In this document: in pieces, positions 34,881 through 45,564 of the stretch
How the letters are laid out: the number at the start of each line of letters is the position of its first letter
How positions within the stretch are numbered: position 1 is the stretch's first letter
DNA from: Amphiura filiformis
Taxonomy: Eukaryota; Echinodermata; Ophiuroidea; Amphilepidida; Amphiuridae
Direction of reading: 5' to 3'
Assembly (NCBI RefSeq): GCF_039555335.1
Contig: NC_092628.1
Location: forward strand, 65,551,292-65,615,291
DNA length: 64,000 nt
The notes under the pieces: model-generated
What the model saw: only the letters and a program-made list of their open reading frames with translations
Databases searched by the model: none
What the model was told of the DNA's origin: nothing
Made by a program: the position numbers and the translations under genes

Positions 34881-35644
34881 ACTTGGTCTACGGCAGAGAT
34901 ATTTACGTGCAGTACATTGGCTCTAGCACTAAGTATCCTCAGACCAAGGCGAGATATATATACACAGTTGTTTGTTAATTTACACCTGAGGTAAAAACCA
35001 ACCGGTATAGTACAGCTAGGGATAGTTTTGACGACATTTTCTGGACGAAAAAGTGACAAAAACGATCCAAAAACTTAGCGTATTTTAGTGTTTCCGTTCG
35101 TATACGGGACACACATGCTATCAAAACGGCCGCCTTTCTGGCGTCATTTTCTTTTCTCACATAAAACAACTATAGCAGACCTGTAAGTTGCAATAGATGT
35201 TTTGTACATTCTTGTGTATCATGTATGGGGTGTTTTTATCGCTATGTTTATGGTGTGCTCTATCGTTATATCTTTCAGTACCCGTCCGATGACGAGTAGT
35301 TAAGATTTTTTCGGTGGGGTCCGAAGGGACAAAAGCCTGACAGATCGTTTGTGTTTTATCCCCTTTATATTCACATAACACTAACATCAGCGGCCAGCCA
35401 CCGTGCATGGGTTTGCTTATCAGGGCTTGAGTATTGTGTTCAGGGGTGGGGGGTAGCGTTCACGCTCCCGAGTTTCCATTAACTATGTCCAGGCCCTGTC
35501 GGTCCTGCCCGTCCCTAGTACACTCATAGGGAGTGTTCTAGACATAATAAATGTTCATCATTATGTATAGGTCTCTCGGAATCGCACTTCGACGACCTGG
35601 AAAGCAGCACACGGCTAGGACTTCGTCACCGTCATAAAGACAAG

Positions 35645-37350
35645 ATGAAGACAAAGAAATCTACCAAAGCTGCAGGTAAGGCTGACCTGGTAGATTCAGG
35701 TGTGGCTGCTTCCAAGAGCCACACTAGAGCTACCGTAGGGGCTCCGGTCCCGGGCAAGCAGGCGAGTCCCAAGGCCCAGCAGCCAGCGGAAGTTTTGACA
35801 TCTCGAGTAGCAGGCAGCAGGGCGGTACCTACCCTAACAGGTGGGCACCAGTCCTCCTGCGAGAACTCTACCGAGTTTCTTGCAGGAGGACACCCGTCTG
35901 TTACAGGCGAGACTATGGGTCCAGCACCCCTGGTGGTAGCCAGTGACGGGCAGTATGTTGCGGGTACCCCGGGCTTGCCTGGGTCGAACCCTAACATACG
36001 GCGTGCCAACGGAACCCCGGGCTTACCTGGGTTGATTTGTAGCATGCAGTGTGCCAGTGGAACCCCGGGCTTGCCTGGGTTGATCCGCAGCACGCCTCTC
36101 GTTCCTCGCAAGGGTCAAGAGAGCGTGCATGGGTTCAGCATAGACGATACCGCGGTTAGCGCCGTGGGTGTAGTCCCTGGAGAACCAACTGGGGTTGTTG
36201 CACGGAGCCGTCCCATGGCGGGACCTCCGAGTGATACCCTGGGCCCTAGAATAGCTGCCGGCTGTCCTCCGGGACCGGCTGGCGATTATTCAGGGGTTGG
36301 GTTTGCAGTCCCTCGCAGGATAGCGACCCAAGTACAGTCAGTAGTAACGGCCTGACATCAGTAGTATCTACTATGCATGCGCCCATAGCTGCTGTGAGTG
36401 GTCCGCCACACACAACGACCTTGGGCGAGGCTTTCGAGGCCAGGGACGGTAGCGTGAACAGCTTGTCTGGTCAACAACTGCCTTTCGTCCTGGAGAGCCA
36501 GCGGGGCGTGAAAGGTCCATTTGTCATCAATAGATCCTATGGTCAATCACCGCTGAATCAACAGAGCATGGCTCCATTGATCGATGCTACCCTTTCGGGT
36601 GGCGAGGTGGTTGACCGGGGATATCCACGCCCTGCTGCCCGTAGTACACAGCAGGTTTCCTCTAGCCAAGGAACAGCCATTACCACGGGGTACCCGAGCA
36701 CACAGCTTGATCCCTTTGCGGGGAACGCAGTGAGGCATGGGTACAGTGGTGCACAGCCGGGAGCCCTCACAGGTACCTACCCTGGGACCACACAGGTACC
36801 GTAGTTCCCGCCCTGGTTTCCACAGTCTGTGTGGCAACAGGGGTGAGGCGGTGCTGGTACTACCGTACCGTGGGGTTTCCCTGGTGGCGGATCCTTGCAG
36901 GGTCAGCTACCGACAGGGTATGCCCAGTGGTACCCGCCGCAGGGTGGTTTCTTCCACGGTCTAGTACCGTGGCAAGAGCCGCCTAGCGATGGTCAGGTGG
37001 TACCACCTGCTGTTACCCAGGCCGGGCGGCGGGTGGCTAACCCAGATCTAGTTCAGTGTAGGCCACATGCTGCTATGGCTGGGGCGACAGCCACAAGAGT
37101 GCGCGGACCCAGGGATGCTATAGCAGGCACCTCAGGGTCTAGCGGGAGTACTCCCTCTTCTGCTGGCAGGCAGTTGGCAAGCCACACGGTGGCAGCGCCT
37201 TCTGTCCCGCCTTCAGATGCCGTCGACAGCCTTCGTCCTCATCAGAGTATGAGTCGGAGTCTGACGGGGAGGGAAAGGAGTCGGTAGTCGAAACCAGTAG
37301 TGAATCACAGTCTGATGAGTCTGATGATGACACAACAGGTATCCTTCCCC
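35645..37350 (+). pseudogene. DIRS ORF1, gag-like, broken
   Basis: The first open stretch (35645-36355, 236 aa) begins with a lysine-rich N-terminus (MKTKKSTKAAGK). It contains three 16-residue repeats with GTPGLPG (48-bp period at 35965, 36013, 36061), followed by a proline/glycine-rich part. After the stop, related low-complexity reading continues in another frame at 36373-36804 and 36895-37287. Frameshifts therefore split the ORF into at least three pieces. The position upstream of the polymerase fits a DIRS gag-like gene; sequence alone gives no domain. The minus-strand ORF opposite it is a shadow. Confidence 0.7.
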
Positions 37351-37402
37351 GCTTCCTCACGAGGAGATCACTAGCACTGGTCTACCTGCGGACACCTCTG
37401 AG

Positions 37403-39800
37403 GTGCTGAGCCATGTGGCCCAAGGTCTGGGCCTGGCTTTCTCTCAGGAGGAGTCCGTCCAGGAGGACCAGGGCATCCTTTCAGTAGGATGCCCAGCTAG
37501 TGCTTCTTCCCAGGGGTCGCCCGCACTCGCATTCCCGGCAGACCTCAAGGGTAGATATTGTAGGGCTGTCAAGCTCGCTGGAGCTACGACGCCACATGCT
37601 TATGCACTTCCTCTCCTCTGCCTGCCGTTAGCGGCTAAGGCGCACGGATCTTACTTCCCCCAATGGGAGGAGGAGCTGAAGCTCATTGATAAAGCGTGTT
37701 TCGCACGCTCATCCGAAGTTTCTAGCATCGCCACCACTGTCGCTGAACCTTGTCGGCTCCGGCTTCAGCAGGTCGTGCACCACCGACTACACCCAGCCCG
37801 AGGCTACCTCTGCAGCACCCAAGAAGACTGGGAAGCGCACGAGAGCGCAGGATCATCAGGCAAGCCCCCAAGAAGAGCCGTTCTTCCCAGGGGAGCAAGT
37901 CAGATCGTTCCTGAGGGCACGGCGGTCGACAGTCCTTGCCGGCGGGCGATGGACTTCCCACAGGGGGATCCCCCAGTGGGCGGCCACTTATTGCAAGCCA
38001 TCTCTCCGGGCGCATGGGTATTGTCGGTGGTGAGTGGGGGTTACAGACTGGAGTTCACCAGTCCCCCCTCATGCGCCTGCACATTTCAGAGGTCCACAGT
38101 AGTGCCGTCAGACGGCCCCCAGCGTCGGGCACTACTATCAGAGGTCACTCAGCTTCTCACGAAGCGGGCGATTGTCCAGGTCTACCCCCCTTTCACCAAG
38201 GGGTTTTGGAGCACATTCTTCTTGGCTCCAAAGAAGACCGGCGACTGGAGGCCCATTTTGAACCTCAAGCCGTTGAAGGAGTTCATCAGGCCCAAGAGGT
38301 TCAGAATGGAGACTCTCGCTTCGGTGCTAGCCTGCCCCATCAAGGGTGTGTGGGCGGTATCGCTAGGTCTCTCGGACGCCTATCTGCACGTGCCGATCGC
38401 ACCTCAAGATCAGAGGTATCTGCGCTTCAAGGTACAGGGTCAAACTTACCAGTTTTGATGCCTGCAATTCGGCCTGTCCACTTCTCCCAGAGTGTTTACG
38501 CTCCTGGTCAGAGCGATGGTAGCGTATCTTAAGCGCAGGGGTGTCAACATCTGTTGCTACCTAGACGATTGGCTCATCTACGGATGCACCCCACTGGAGA
38601 CAGCGTGTCTCGTGGAGTTGGTAGTCCGTACGGTGCGGGACCTGGGTTTTCTGATCAACATCAAGAAATCCAACTTGGTCCCGACGCAGACACCACTATT
38701 CTTAGGGGCCAGATCAACCTCGAGGAGGGGATCGCGGTGCCCTCACCCGAGGGGGTGACAAACATGGCGAGGTGTGCACGACTCTTGGCCGAGTCGGAGA
38801 CGGCACCCGCTGTGGCATGGATGAAGGTGTTGGGCCTTATGGCCAGTATGGTAGACCTCGTACCGTACTACCAGTTTCACATGAGGCCTATCCAACTACA
38901 CCTTCTAGCCTTTTACAGGCCCAGTCGTCACCTGATATCCCTCGCGGTTCCGATGTCGGAGATCGCGCGAGAGGAACTCTGGTGGTGGACCCATCAGCCC
39001 AATTTGACCCAGGGTGTCAAGTTTCCTGCACCCGCGGTATGTCATATGGTGACAACCGATGCGTCAAAGCAGGGCTGGGGGGGGCACATCCATAGGGACT
39101 CAGTCTCGGGCCTATGGTCGGCCATAGAGACAGAGTCCCACATCAATCTTCTCAAACTATGGGCAGTGAAGAGAACTCTCCACCACTTTGAGAGGATGAT
39201 CGTGGGATCTCATATCGTTGTCCAAACGGACAACACAACCGTGGTGGCCTACCTCAACAGACAAGGGGGCACCAGGTCACCTCATTATGCCTGCACGCAC
39301 TGCGCCTGATAGGGTGGTGCATGTCCAGGCAGATTATGTTGAGAGCGATGCACATAGCGGGCGTCACCAATATCCTCGCGGAACGATCTGTCATGAGGAA
39401 AGGTGTCGGGACCAACAGAATGGTCCCTTGCTCCGCAGGTCGTCCAGACGATCTTCGAGTGATGTACCACCCCTCGATAGATCTGTTCGCATCTCATCGC
39501 AATCATCAACTGCCGGTGTACTGCTCGAGGGTTGTGGACCATCAGGCATTCGCCGTGGACGCTCTGTCCATAGACTGGGGAGGGATGACGGCATATGCTT
39601 TCCCCCTGATCTCACTGCTCACGAGGGTGGTGACCAAGATCGGGAGGGAGGACTGCAACGTCATTCTGATCGCGCTGTTCTGGCCGAAACACCTGTGGTT
39701 TTCGTCCGATGGTGGATCCACTCGCCGCGAGTGCTCCCCGAGTTACCAGATCTACTCCGGATGCTCGGAGGAGAAGTACCAAGTCTACCACTAGAGCACC
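37403..39800 (+). pseudogene. DIRS polymerase: reverse transcriptase and RNase H, broken
   Basis: Reverse transcriptase motifs appear in order: FWSTFFLAPKKTGDWRPILN (about 38205), SDAYLHVPIAPQ (about 38373; motif A aspartate kept), QFGLSTSPRVFTLLV (38466 on) and CCYLDDWLIYG (about 38552; YLDD motif intact). RNase H shows TTDASKQGWGGH (about 39053), a downstream glutamate in TESHINLLKLWAVK and QTDNTTVVAYLNRQGG (about 39222). A further conserved block, DLFASHRNHQLPVYCSR (about 39480), and PKHLWFSS follow, as is usual in DIRS polyproteins. A TGA at 38456-38458 and frame changes near 38715, 39285 and 39715 inactivate it. Confidence 0.88.
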
Positions 39801-40250
39801 TGCAGTTAGCTGCATGGCCCTTATCAGGGAACGCGCAGCGGAGGGAGGCTTTTCATCAGAAGCTGCTTCTCTCATCGCCGGGGATAGACGAAAGTCTACC
39901 CTCCGTACGTATAGCTGGCGTCTGGCTCCCTACTACGCATGGTGCAGTGAGAGAGATATCTCTCCCACTAAAGCCCCTGTGCCTCTAGTGGCAGAGTTTC
40001 TGACAGAAAAGTTCAGGTCAGGACTTCAGCAGGCCACAGTGGCCAACTATAAGTCAGCCATTCTCTTGATTCATCGAGGATTTGAAGATGGGTCGACCAT
40101 CAACACAGACGGGTCCCTAAGTCTTCTTCTCTAACGGTATGTTCAACGAGCGCCCGCCAGATAGGAAGGTGATCCCCCGTGGGATCTGAACACAGTCTTG
40201 GAGTACCTTGAGCCTCTGTCAAAAGTGACACTTAAGTATGTGACTCTTAA

Positions 40251-40803
40251 GGGATCTGGAATGAGCGTTTTGAGCGTTTCGACAGTATTTTTTATGGAAC
40301 ATGAGGGCACCTCAGACGTATGGAATTGCATTCTGAATATGAAGCATGTCGTTCTGATATCAAATAATTTTCATTTTTTGAAAATCACGATATAATACAA
40401 ATTTAATGACAAATTATAAAAATTTGATGTTTTTCAAATTTTTGATATATAACAGTCCTCGAAGTAAATTTTATAAATCTAATGATATATTCTTAAAGTG
40501 TATGTAACTGGGAGGAAAAGCCGACGATCAATTGAAAATTTTCACCTTTCATATTGAAGATATGGATTTTTTCCCCAAAAGACCTAATTTTTTTTGGTGT
40601 TTCGGGAAAAAACCCATATCTTCAATATCAAAAATATTAATTTTTAATGATTTGCCATGTGTATTACATATTGCGAATTTCAAAAAAATCAAAATTATTT
40701 GATATCAGAATGACATTCTTCAGTATTCAGAATGCAATTCGATATGTCTGATGTGCTCTAATGTCCCACAATAAATACTGTCCAAACGCTCATACCCCTT
40801 CCC
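40251..40803. mobile_element. TTAA family A foldback MITE inside the recombinase gene (553 bp)
   Basis: TTAA borders at 40247-40250 and 40804-40807. Left end GGGATCTGGAATGAGCGTTT, right end AACGCTCATACCCCTTCCC. Palindromic like 5198-5854 but with a deletion in the right arm. Confidence 0.88.
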
Positions 40804-41234
40804 TTAAGACGGCCTTCTTATTGGCGTTGGCTTTGGGACGGCGGTGCTCAGAGTTGCATGCGGTCTCGAAGTCAGCTTCTGTGTTTACAAACAACGGAGC
40901 GACTCTGTTTCTGCGCCCGATTTCCTAGCCAAAAATGAGCGCAGTGCATTCCGACACTCGTCCCTCGCCATACCCAGAATTGGGCAGGGTTCGTCAGTAG
41001 CCGAAGACAGGTTGTGGTGCCCGGTGAGGGTGCTGCAACACTACCACTTCCGAACACAAACCTTAGAGGGACTCATGACCGCATATTTATTACCCATCCA
41101 GAACCCCACGGTCCAGCCGCTAAGCAAACCCTAGCAAGGTGGCTGGTCCAGGTGTTGGTGGACTCAGGGGCGGCTAAAGATGCGCGCCCCAAGGCCCACT
41201 CAACTAGGTCAATCTCATCATCTTGGACCTATCA

Positions 41235-41582
41235 CCCGGGGGTACTCAGTACAAATGACCATACGGGACGTGCCGCATAAACATGGGTAGCATTTTCAGC
41301 CTTCTGGTATATCAATGACCCCTTTTTCAAAGCCTATTTTGGTACATGTATATGAATGGGTCCTTTTTTCAAAATTTTCTCAATTTTTTCGGAAAACAGC
41401 CCAATTTTTCCTTAATCTAGCCAAAATTTTGGGAAAATTTGTAAAAACTAAGACAATTTTGGGTAAATTCTGCCAAAAATTTTGACTTTTGGTATATCAA
41501 TGGGTCCAAATTTCTTGAAAAATTGGTATATTTATTTTCTCAGCTGCACGTCCCTACCAAAACCAAACTTGAGTACCCCGGG
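41235..41582. mobile_element. CCCGGGG-ended MITE inside the recombinase gene (348 bp)
   Basis: Ends CCCGGGGGTACTCAGTACAA and, inverted, CCCGGGGTACTCAAGTTTGG. Flanked by the exact 8-bp repeat ACCTATCA (41227-41234, 41583-41590). The interior repeats TTTTGGTATATCAATG-GGTCC motifs between A/T runs. No ORF. Confidence 0.85.
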
Positions 41583-42001
41583 ACCTATCATAGGGAGATC
41601 CCAATTGAAGAGATCTGTCAGGCAGTGTCCTGGAAGACCCCATCGTCTTTCTCAACTATTTACTACAAAAACATAAATCAGAGAGCAGGTGAGAGGTTTG
41701 CCAGGTCCGTTCTGGGGCGGTGATGCTGTTGGGGTATCAGGTGTTTCAGACACTTCAGAATAATCAGCATGGTAAGAACACCAGTGTTTCTATTCTATTC
41801 TTAACCACCGTACTTACTAAGTGCTGAGGTTTTTGTCTGTATTCACATGGTCTGGTTTGTTTTCCGGCCGATGTGGGGGAAAATTCTAGACCCCGAGAAA
41901 ACCGTGCTGTGCTACCCACTCCCAATCCTATTCCTGATCAGATGCTGGCCAATCTTGTACCTCCATCCGTCAGTTACTTGCTAGATCAATCGTTCAGATG
42001 T

Positions 42002-42125
42002 TGATGCAAGAAGTATCTTAATCGACATCGGAAACGGTAAGATCGTCCGGTGTCGGAGTCTAGTCCCAAACAGAAATGTTTGGTAGACTCCTAACTGGAG
42101 CGATCTTACCTTTCCTATGTTGATT
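42002..42125 (+). repeat. Internal complementary region of the DIRS element
   Basis: Positions 42002-42061 are the reverse complement of the outermost left end (GATGCAAGAAGTATCTTAAT ... GTGTCGGAGTC). Positions 42062-42125 are the reverse complement of the outermost right end (AGTCCCAAACA ... CGATCTTACCTTTCC). The two meet at TCT|AGT, which marks where the termini would join in a circular intermediate. Confidence 0.82.
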
Positions 42126-42164
42126 ATCCCGGACTCCGGCCGCCCCCTACAAGTTTGGACGAGT

Positions 42165-42380
42165 AGGGGTGCCCAAGTCGGATAAGGGATGATTATCGGG
42201 TGTGACGTCACCAAATGGGTGAGTCCACTCGGGGGGTCAGGTTTTTTTTCTTGTTATTATTCATTTATGTGGGACAAAATGACTATTGTTTTTTTCTGCA
42301 TCTCGGGATCGATGCAAGAAGTATCTTAATCAACATCGGAAAGGTAAGATCGAGGTTAGGAGTCGAAATGTTTGGGACTA
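42165..42380 (+). repeat. Right inverted terminal repeat of the DIRS element
   Basis: Mirrors the left repeat (GGATAAGGGATGATTATCGG, CACCAAATGGGTGAGTCCAC, GATGCAAGAAGTATCTTAAT) and adds an outer tail GGTTAGGAGTCGAAATGTTT ending GGGACTA at the satellite junction. Confidence 0.85.
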
Positions 42381-42843
42381 ATATTAATGAGCTCATTAGC
42401 ATATTTTGCCTACATTGTCATTAATCAACTCTGCAGCTTAGACGCAATTACAGATTACCTTGAAACTTGGTACGGTGATAGTATATGTTGGCCTCATGTG
42501 CTGTATACGTGTCATGTTATTTGTATATTTATGAATATTAATGAGTTAATTTGCATATTTGGCCTTCATTGTCATTAATCCACTCTGCAGCTTAAACACA
42601 CTCACATAGTAACTTCAAACTTGGCACAGTGATAAGGTATGGCAGCCTCATATGCTGTATAGTTTTGTGTCACATTATTTGCATATTTATGAATATTAAT
42701 GACCTCATTTGCATATTTGCCTACATTTCCGCTATTCCACTCTGCAACTCAAATGCAAACTTGGTTTTTTGATAGTATTCTTTGTATTTACCAACCTTTG
42801 TTGTGGGGCCACCTTAATTACTTAACGGCATAATTCTACTTAT

Positions 42844-43206
42844 GACGGTGAACCTGATGAAAAATAATGTTTATTTATATAATTCCCATCGTTCATGCCA
42901 CTGTTTATCCGTGTTATATTTCCTCACAGGGAGGATGGCAATTTATTTCTCGCATTTACGGCCCTGGGCTATTTGCGGGGAGGAGATAAGTTTAAGTGAC
43001 CGCTTATGGGTTCGAATTTCAACCAGCCTAATCATGAAGCTCCCGTGGCCAAGTGGTTAAGGCGTAGGTCTCGTGAAACCTGAGGTCCTGGGTTCGATTC
43101 CCAGGCGGGATCACTTTTTCTACTTGTCTCCTTTTTTTTGTTACTGTCGAACCTGATGAAAAATAATGTTTATTTATATAATTCCCGTCGATCATGCCAC
43201 TGTTTT
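42844..43206 (+). mobile_element. tRNA-bearing SINE-like cassette, copy 2, with 60-bp direct repeats
   Basis: The shared core begins at 42998 (GACCGCTTATGGGTTCGAAT) and includes a tRNA-like stretch at 43039-43113 (GCTCCCGTGGCCAAGTGGTT ... CTGGGTTCGATTCCCAG). It runs through TTCTACTTGTCTCC into a T-run. It is bracketed by two near-identical ~60-bp direct repeats (42844-42908 and 43144-43206: CCTGATGAAAAATAATGTTT ...). The second repeat belongs to the 3' part of the element, so the region may be a dimer. T-arm pairing is perfect here, but the acceptor stem and an eight-base anticodon loop are wrong for a tRNA. Confidence 0.7.
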
Positions 43207-43209
43207 TCG

Positions 43210-45068
43210 TGGCATAATTCTAGTTTAGTATGTAACACATTTGGCCCCCAATTCATAGCGCACAACCATATGTATAAAGTTTTCATAAATCATTCCAAAG
43301 TCTAAATAAAAAAAAAATCTAAAAAAAAAAAAAAATCTGACAAATCCCAAAAATTGAGAGGACAAGAACCAAAACATTGCCTTGGGCTTGCCTTAGGTGA
43401 GAATTCTTATTCTCTCCCAAAATGTGATTATAGTGTCGGAAATCCTACAATTGTGTTCAGTTACTTTACAGAATAAAATTGTAGAATTTCTTCTCACCCT
43501 CATACACTGCTTAGCAAGTGCTAGATATAGGTGGTGCACAGTGACATCGCCCCGATATCTTCATAGTAGAAATCGCCATGGTAGGTTCAATCCACAGCCA
43601 CACATGGCTATTTTATTCGGACCTTATGAGATGCATATTATTAGCGAAGTGACCTGACTAAGGCTATGACAATAGACGGGGTAATTGATTTCTCGCTGTA
43701 AAAGCTAGCTTGTATACGACATTGCGGTCAATGGTTAATATACTGTCTCCACTTGAGTGAGTGCCGCTATAGCCTGCTGCGCGCTGAAGTCCATAGGCCT
43801 ACAGAACCAACGCAATGGAAACTTGAGTTTTGGTCAAATTATGAGTTCAAAGCGCACGGCCAATTTTCAAAGCGCACGCTAACGACTATAATATCTGTTC
43901 AACACGTATTTTCAAGTGTATGAGACCACTTCTGGTTTCTTGAGAAAAATTCATTTACGGGAGATATTCATCATTTTCTAACCCACTATCCGAAGATTTT
44001 CGTCTGATATCAAAATCGTGCATACATAGCAATTCACGTGTATCGATCCCGTGTATTCATTTTAATGTCTCTGCTGCACCAAATAATTATTAGCCAGGCG
44101 ATGTCGGTGTGTGTGTGTGTGCGACGTCTCGTAGTTCGGAAGTCACATAAAGCTGTTTATCCTGTGTACAGGAAGAGTCAAACCCTGTGCACGTTTAAGT
44201 GTCAGAGCTATTCGAAAAGAGAAGGGGGACCATCCCCGGTTCTGATAATAGTGATATCTGCAATCAATCCTAGGTTCCAGGATCATGCATAGGTAAACTG
44301 TGCATGTAAATGCTGTGTGTTAAACAATCGCCTTGTTAAGAGTTCGAAGCCCTGTTATCAACAGAGGGCAGTAATCCAGCGGTAAAGAATGTCCCAATGT
44401 CTGATGAACGGCGCAAATGAGCTGGTCAATAACCATAGAAAAAAGCTTGTTAATTCCTGGCAAAAATTTACAAGTAACTTTCACAAATTTCTAGATACAG
44501 TTACTAGAAGGTCGTGTGATGAAACCCAGTCATTTGTTAACCATTTCTTTCTTGAGGGAGCAATAATTGTTCCTCATGAATATTACTGTCATGTTGATGA
44601 CAACATAGTTACTTATATTTTGTTCATTTTGAAATTTTGAAACACTTAACGCTCTAAAGGCGCACAAAATCAATTAGAAATATTTGTCTTTATTTCACCT
44701 GAGTTTTCATGCCGGGATTCTAGCATCGGAGTAATCTCCTTGTCAAGAGACGGCTTTTATAAGTGTTATACCGTATGTCACTTCTGTATAATTCTTATAT
44801 TTTGTATTATGCACATAGTGATGTCTGTTTGTGCTGTATTTTTGATAGTTTTTATATCCAATTTTAATGGTCGAAAACATATTCACTACAGAAAAAACAA
44901 AATAGCAAAACATATTACAACAGTTTGTAACATTCTCCATGAAGTGAACTTGACCATCTATGCTTGGATTGTGATATAATTAATGTGTGTAATGAGATAC
45001 TCTCTTTCTGAATCTGACTGGTAAAATATTATTTTTCATCACAATTTCGCATCAAATTCATACATTTC
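43210..45068. other. Gene-free stretch
   Basis: A-rich runs at 43305-43340, a TG microsatellite near 44106. An 83-aa ORF at 44389-44640 looks protein-like in composition but has no recognisable motif, partner exon or splice context. No mobile element ends were found. Confidence 0.4.
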
Positions 45069-45564
45069 TGGGTCAACTTTAGAAGTGACGGGTATGTGCC
45101 TACCGGTGTCACAAAGTAGGGGCCTATCGGTAGCAAAGCCTTATTTAAAAAAAGGGGGTCATTGGGTACAAACAAAATAAAAAAGGGGGTCATTGAGTAT
45201 AATATTTAAAAAAAGGGGGGTCATTGAGTATAAGGTTTCAAAAAAAGGGTCATCGGGTAGAAAATTTTGAAAAATTGGAGCAAAATGTTGAAAGTTTCGG
45301 CAAAATTTTGCCAAAATGGAACAAAATTTGAGTTTTGGCATTATTTTGTTGCATTTTGATGATGCTCTTCTAGAAAATCTAGAAAAAAGGGGGTCATTGG
45401 GTAGCCGCAACCAAAAAAAAGGGGTCATTGGGCAGCCCCAACTAAAAAAAGGGGGGTAATCGGGTATGACTTTAAAAAAAGGGGGTCATCGGGTATAGTC
45501 GACTTCAAAAGAGGGGGCCTATTGACAGGCACATACCGTCACTTCCAAAGTTGAGTGCCCCGGG
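45069..45564. mobile_element. CCCGGGG-ended MITE (about 496 bp), left terminus eroded
   Basis: The right end, inverted, reads CCCGGGGCACTCAACTTTGG then AAGTGACGGTATGTGCC. The left end has kept CAACTTTAGAAGTGACGGGT and TATGTGCC but lost most of its CCCGGGG cap. The interior is a run of AAAAAAGGGGGTCATTGGGTA-type units with TTTTGAAAAA spacers. Target duplication no longer clear. The minus-strand ORF here translates the repeat. Confidence 0.72.

Larger units (their letters stand above)
39709..41722 (+). pseudogene. DIRS tyrosine recombinase, split by two MITEs
   Basis: The N-terminal DNA-binding part lies at 39790-40130 (RRKSTLRTYSWRLAPYYAWC). After the TTAA element the catalytic half resumes at 40804 with KTAFLLALALGRRCSELHAV (first catalytic arginine region). 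It continues through DFLAKNE, LWCPVRVLQHY and KAHSTRS (His and second Arg region, about 41195). The last part, with the candidate nucleophile in STIYYKN, lies beyond the second MITE at 41591-41722. One or two frameshifts (near 40130 and 41120) occur besides the insertions. Both insertions fall cleanly in codons that read on when the insert and one target copy are ignored. Confidence 0.85.
34694..42380 (+). mobile_element. DIRS-type tyrosine-recombinase retrotransposon, structurally complete, defective
   Basis: Layout: left inverted terminal repeat (34694-34880), gag-like ORF (35645-37290), reverse transcriptase and RNase H (37403-39800), tyrosine recombinase (39709-41722), internal complementary region (about 42002-42125), right inverted terminal repeat (about 42165-42380). 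There are no direct LTRs. Compared with an unoccupied satellite unit (CTATGAATATTAATGAG) the insertion caused no target duplication, as expected for recombinase-mediated integration. The coding part has frameshifts and in-frame stops, and is interrupted by MITEs at 40251-40803 and 41235-41582. GC content of the ORFs is clearly higher than that of the surroundings. Confidence 0.92.
33550..42775. repeat. Six-unit satellite array (~163 bp per unit) split by later insertions
   Basis: Unit landmarks in order: GGCCTCATGTGCTGTATA, TTATTTGCATATTTATGAAT, ATTAATGAGCTCATTTGCAT, ATTGTCATTAATC, CACTCTGCAGCTTAAACGCA, ATCACAGATYAACTTCAAAC, TTGGTACGGTGATAG. Three full units and part of a fourth lie at 33550-34285; the rest of unit four and two more lie at 42381-42775. 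Unit two carries a SINE-like cassette. Unit four carries a MITE and the DIRS element. Confidence 0.85.

Noticed and set aside
35965-36110. Collagen gene fragment
   Set aside because: The repeat period is 16 residues, not Gly-X-Y triplets, and it belongs to the DIRS element.
35632-36111. 159-aa minus-strand ORF
   Set aside because: It lies exactly opposite the GC-rich DIRS ORF1 and its repeats mirror the GTPGLPG units; no motif of its own.
34694-42380. LTR retrovirus or Gypsy-type element
   Set aside because: There are no direct LTRs, protease or DDE integrase; inverted ends and a tyrosine recombinase identify DIRS.
43039-43113. Functional tRNA gene
   Set aside because: A- and B-boxes are good and the T-arm pairs, but the acceptor stem does not pair, the anticodon loop has eight bases and a second copy at 33860-33940 is part of a mobile cassette.
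44389-44640. 83-aa ORF as a host exon
   Set aside because: Composition is protein-like, but there is no motif, no convincing splice context and no neighbouring exon in phase.
45159-45428. Minus-strand ORF with repeated FxxNDPLF-type peptides
   Set aside because: It is the translation of the GGGGTCATTGGGT units in a MITE.
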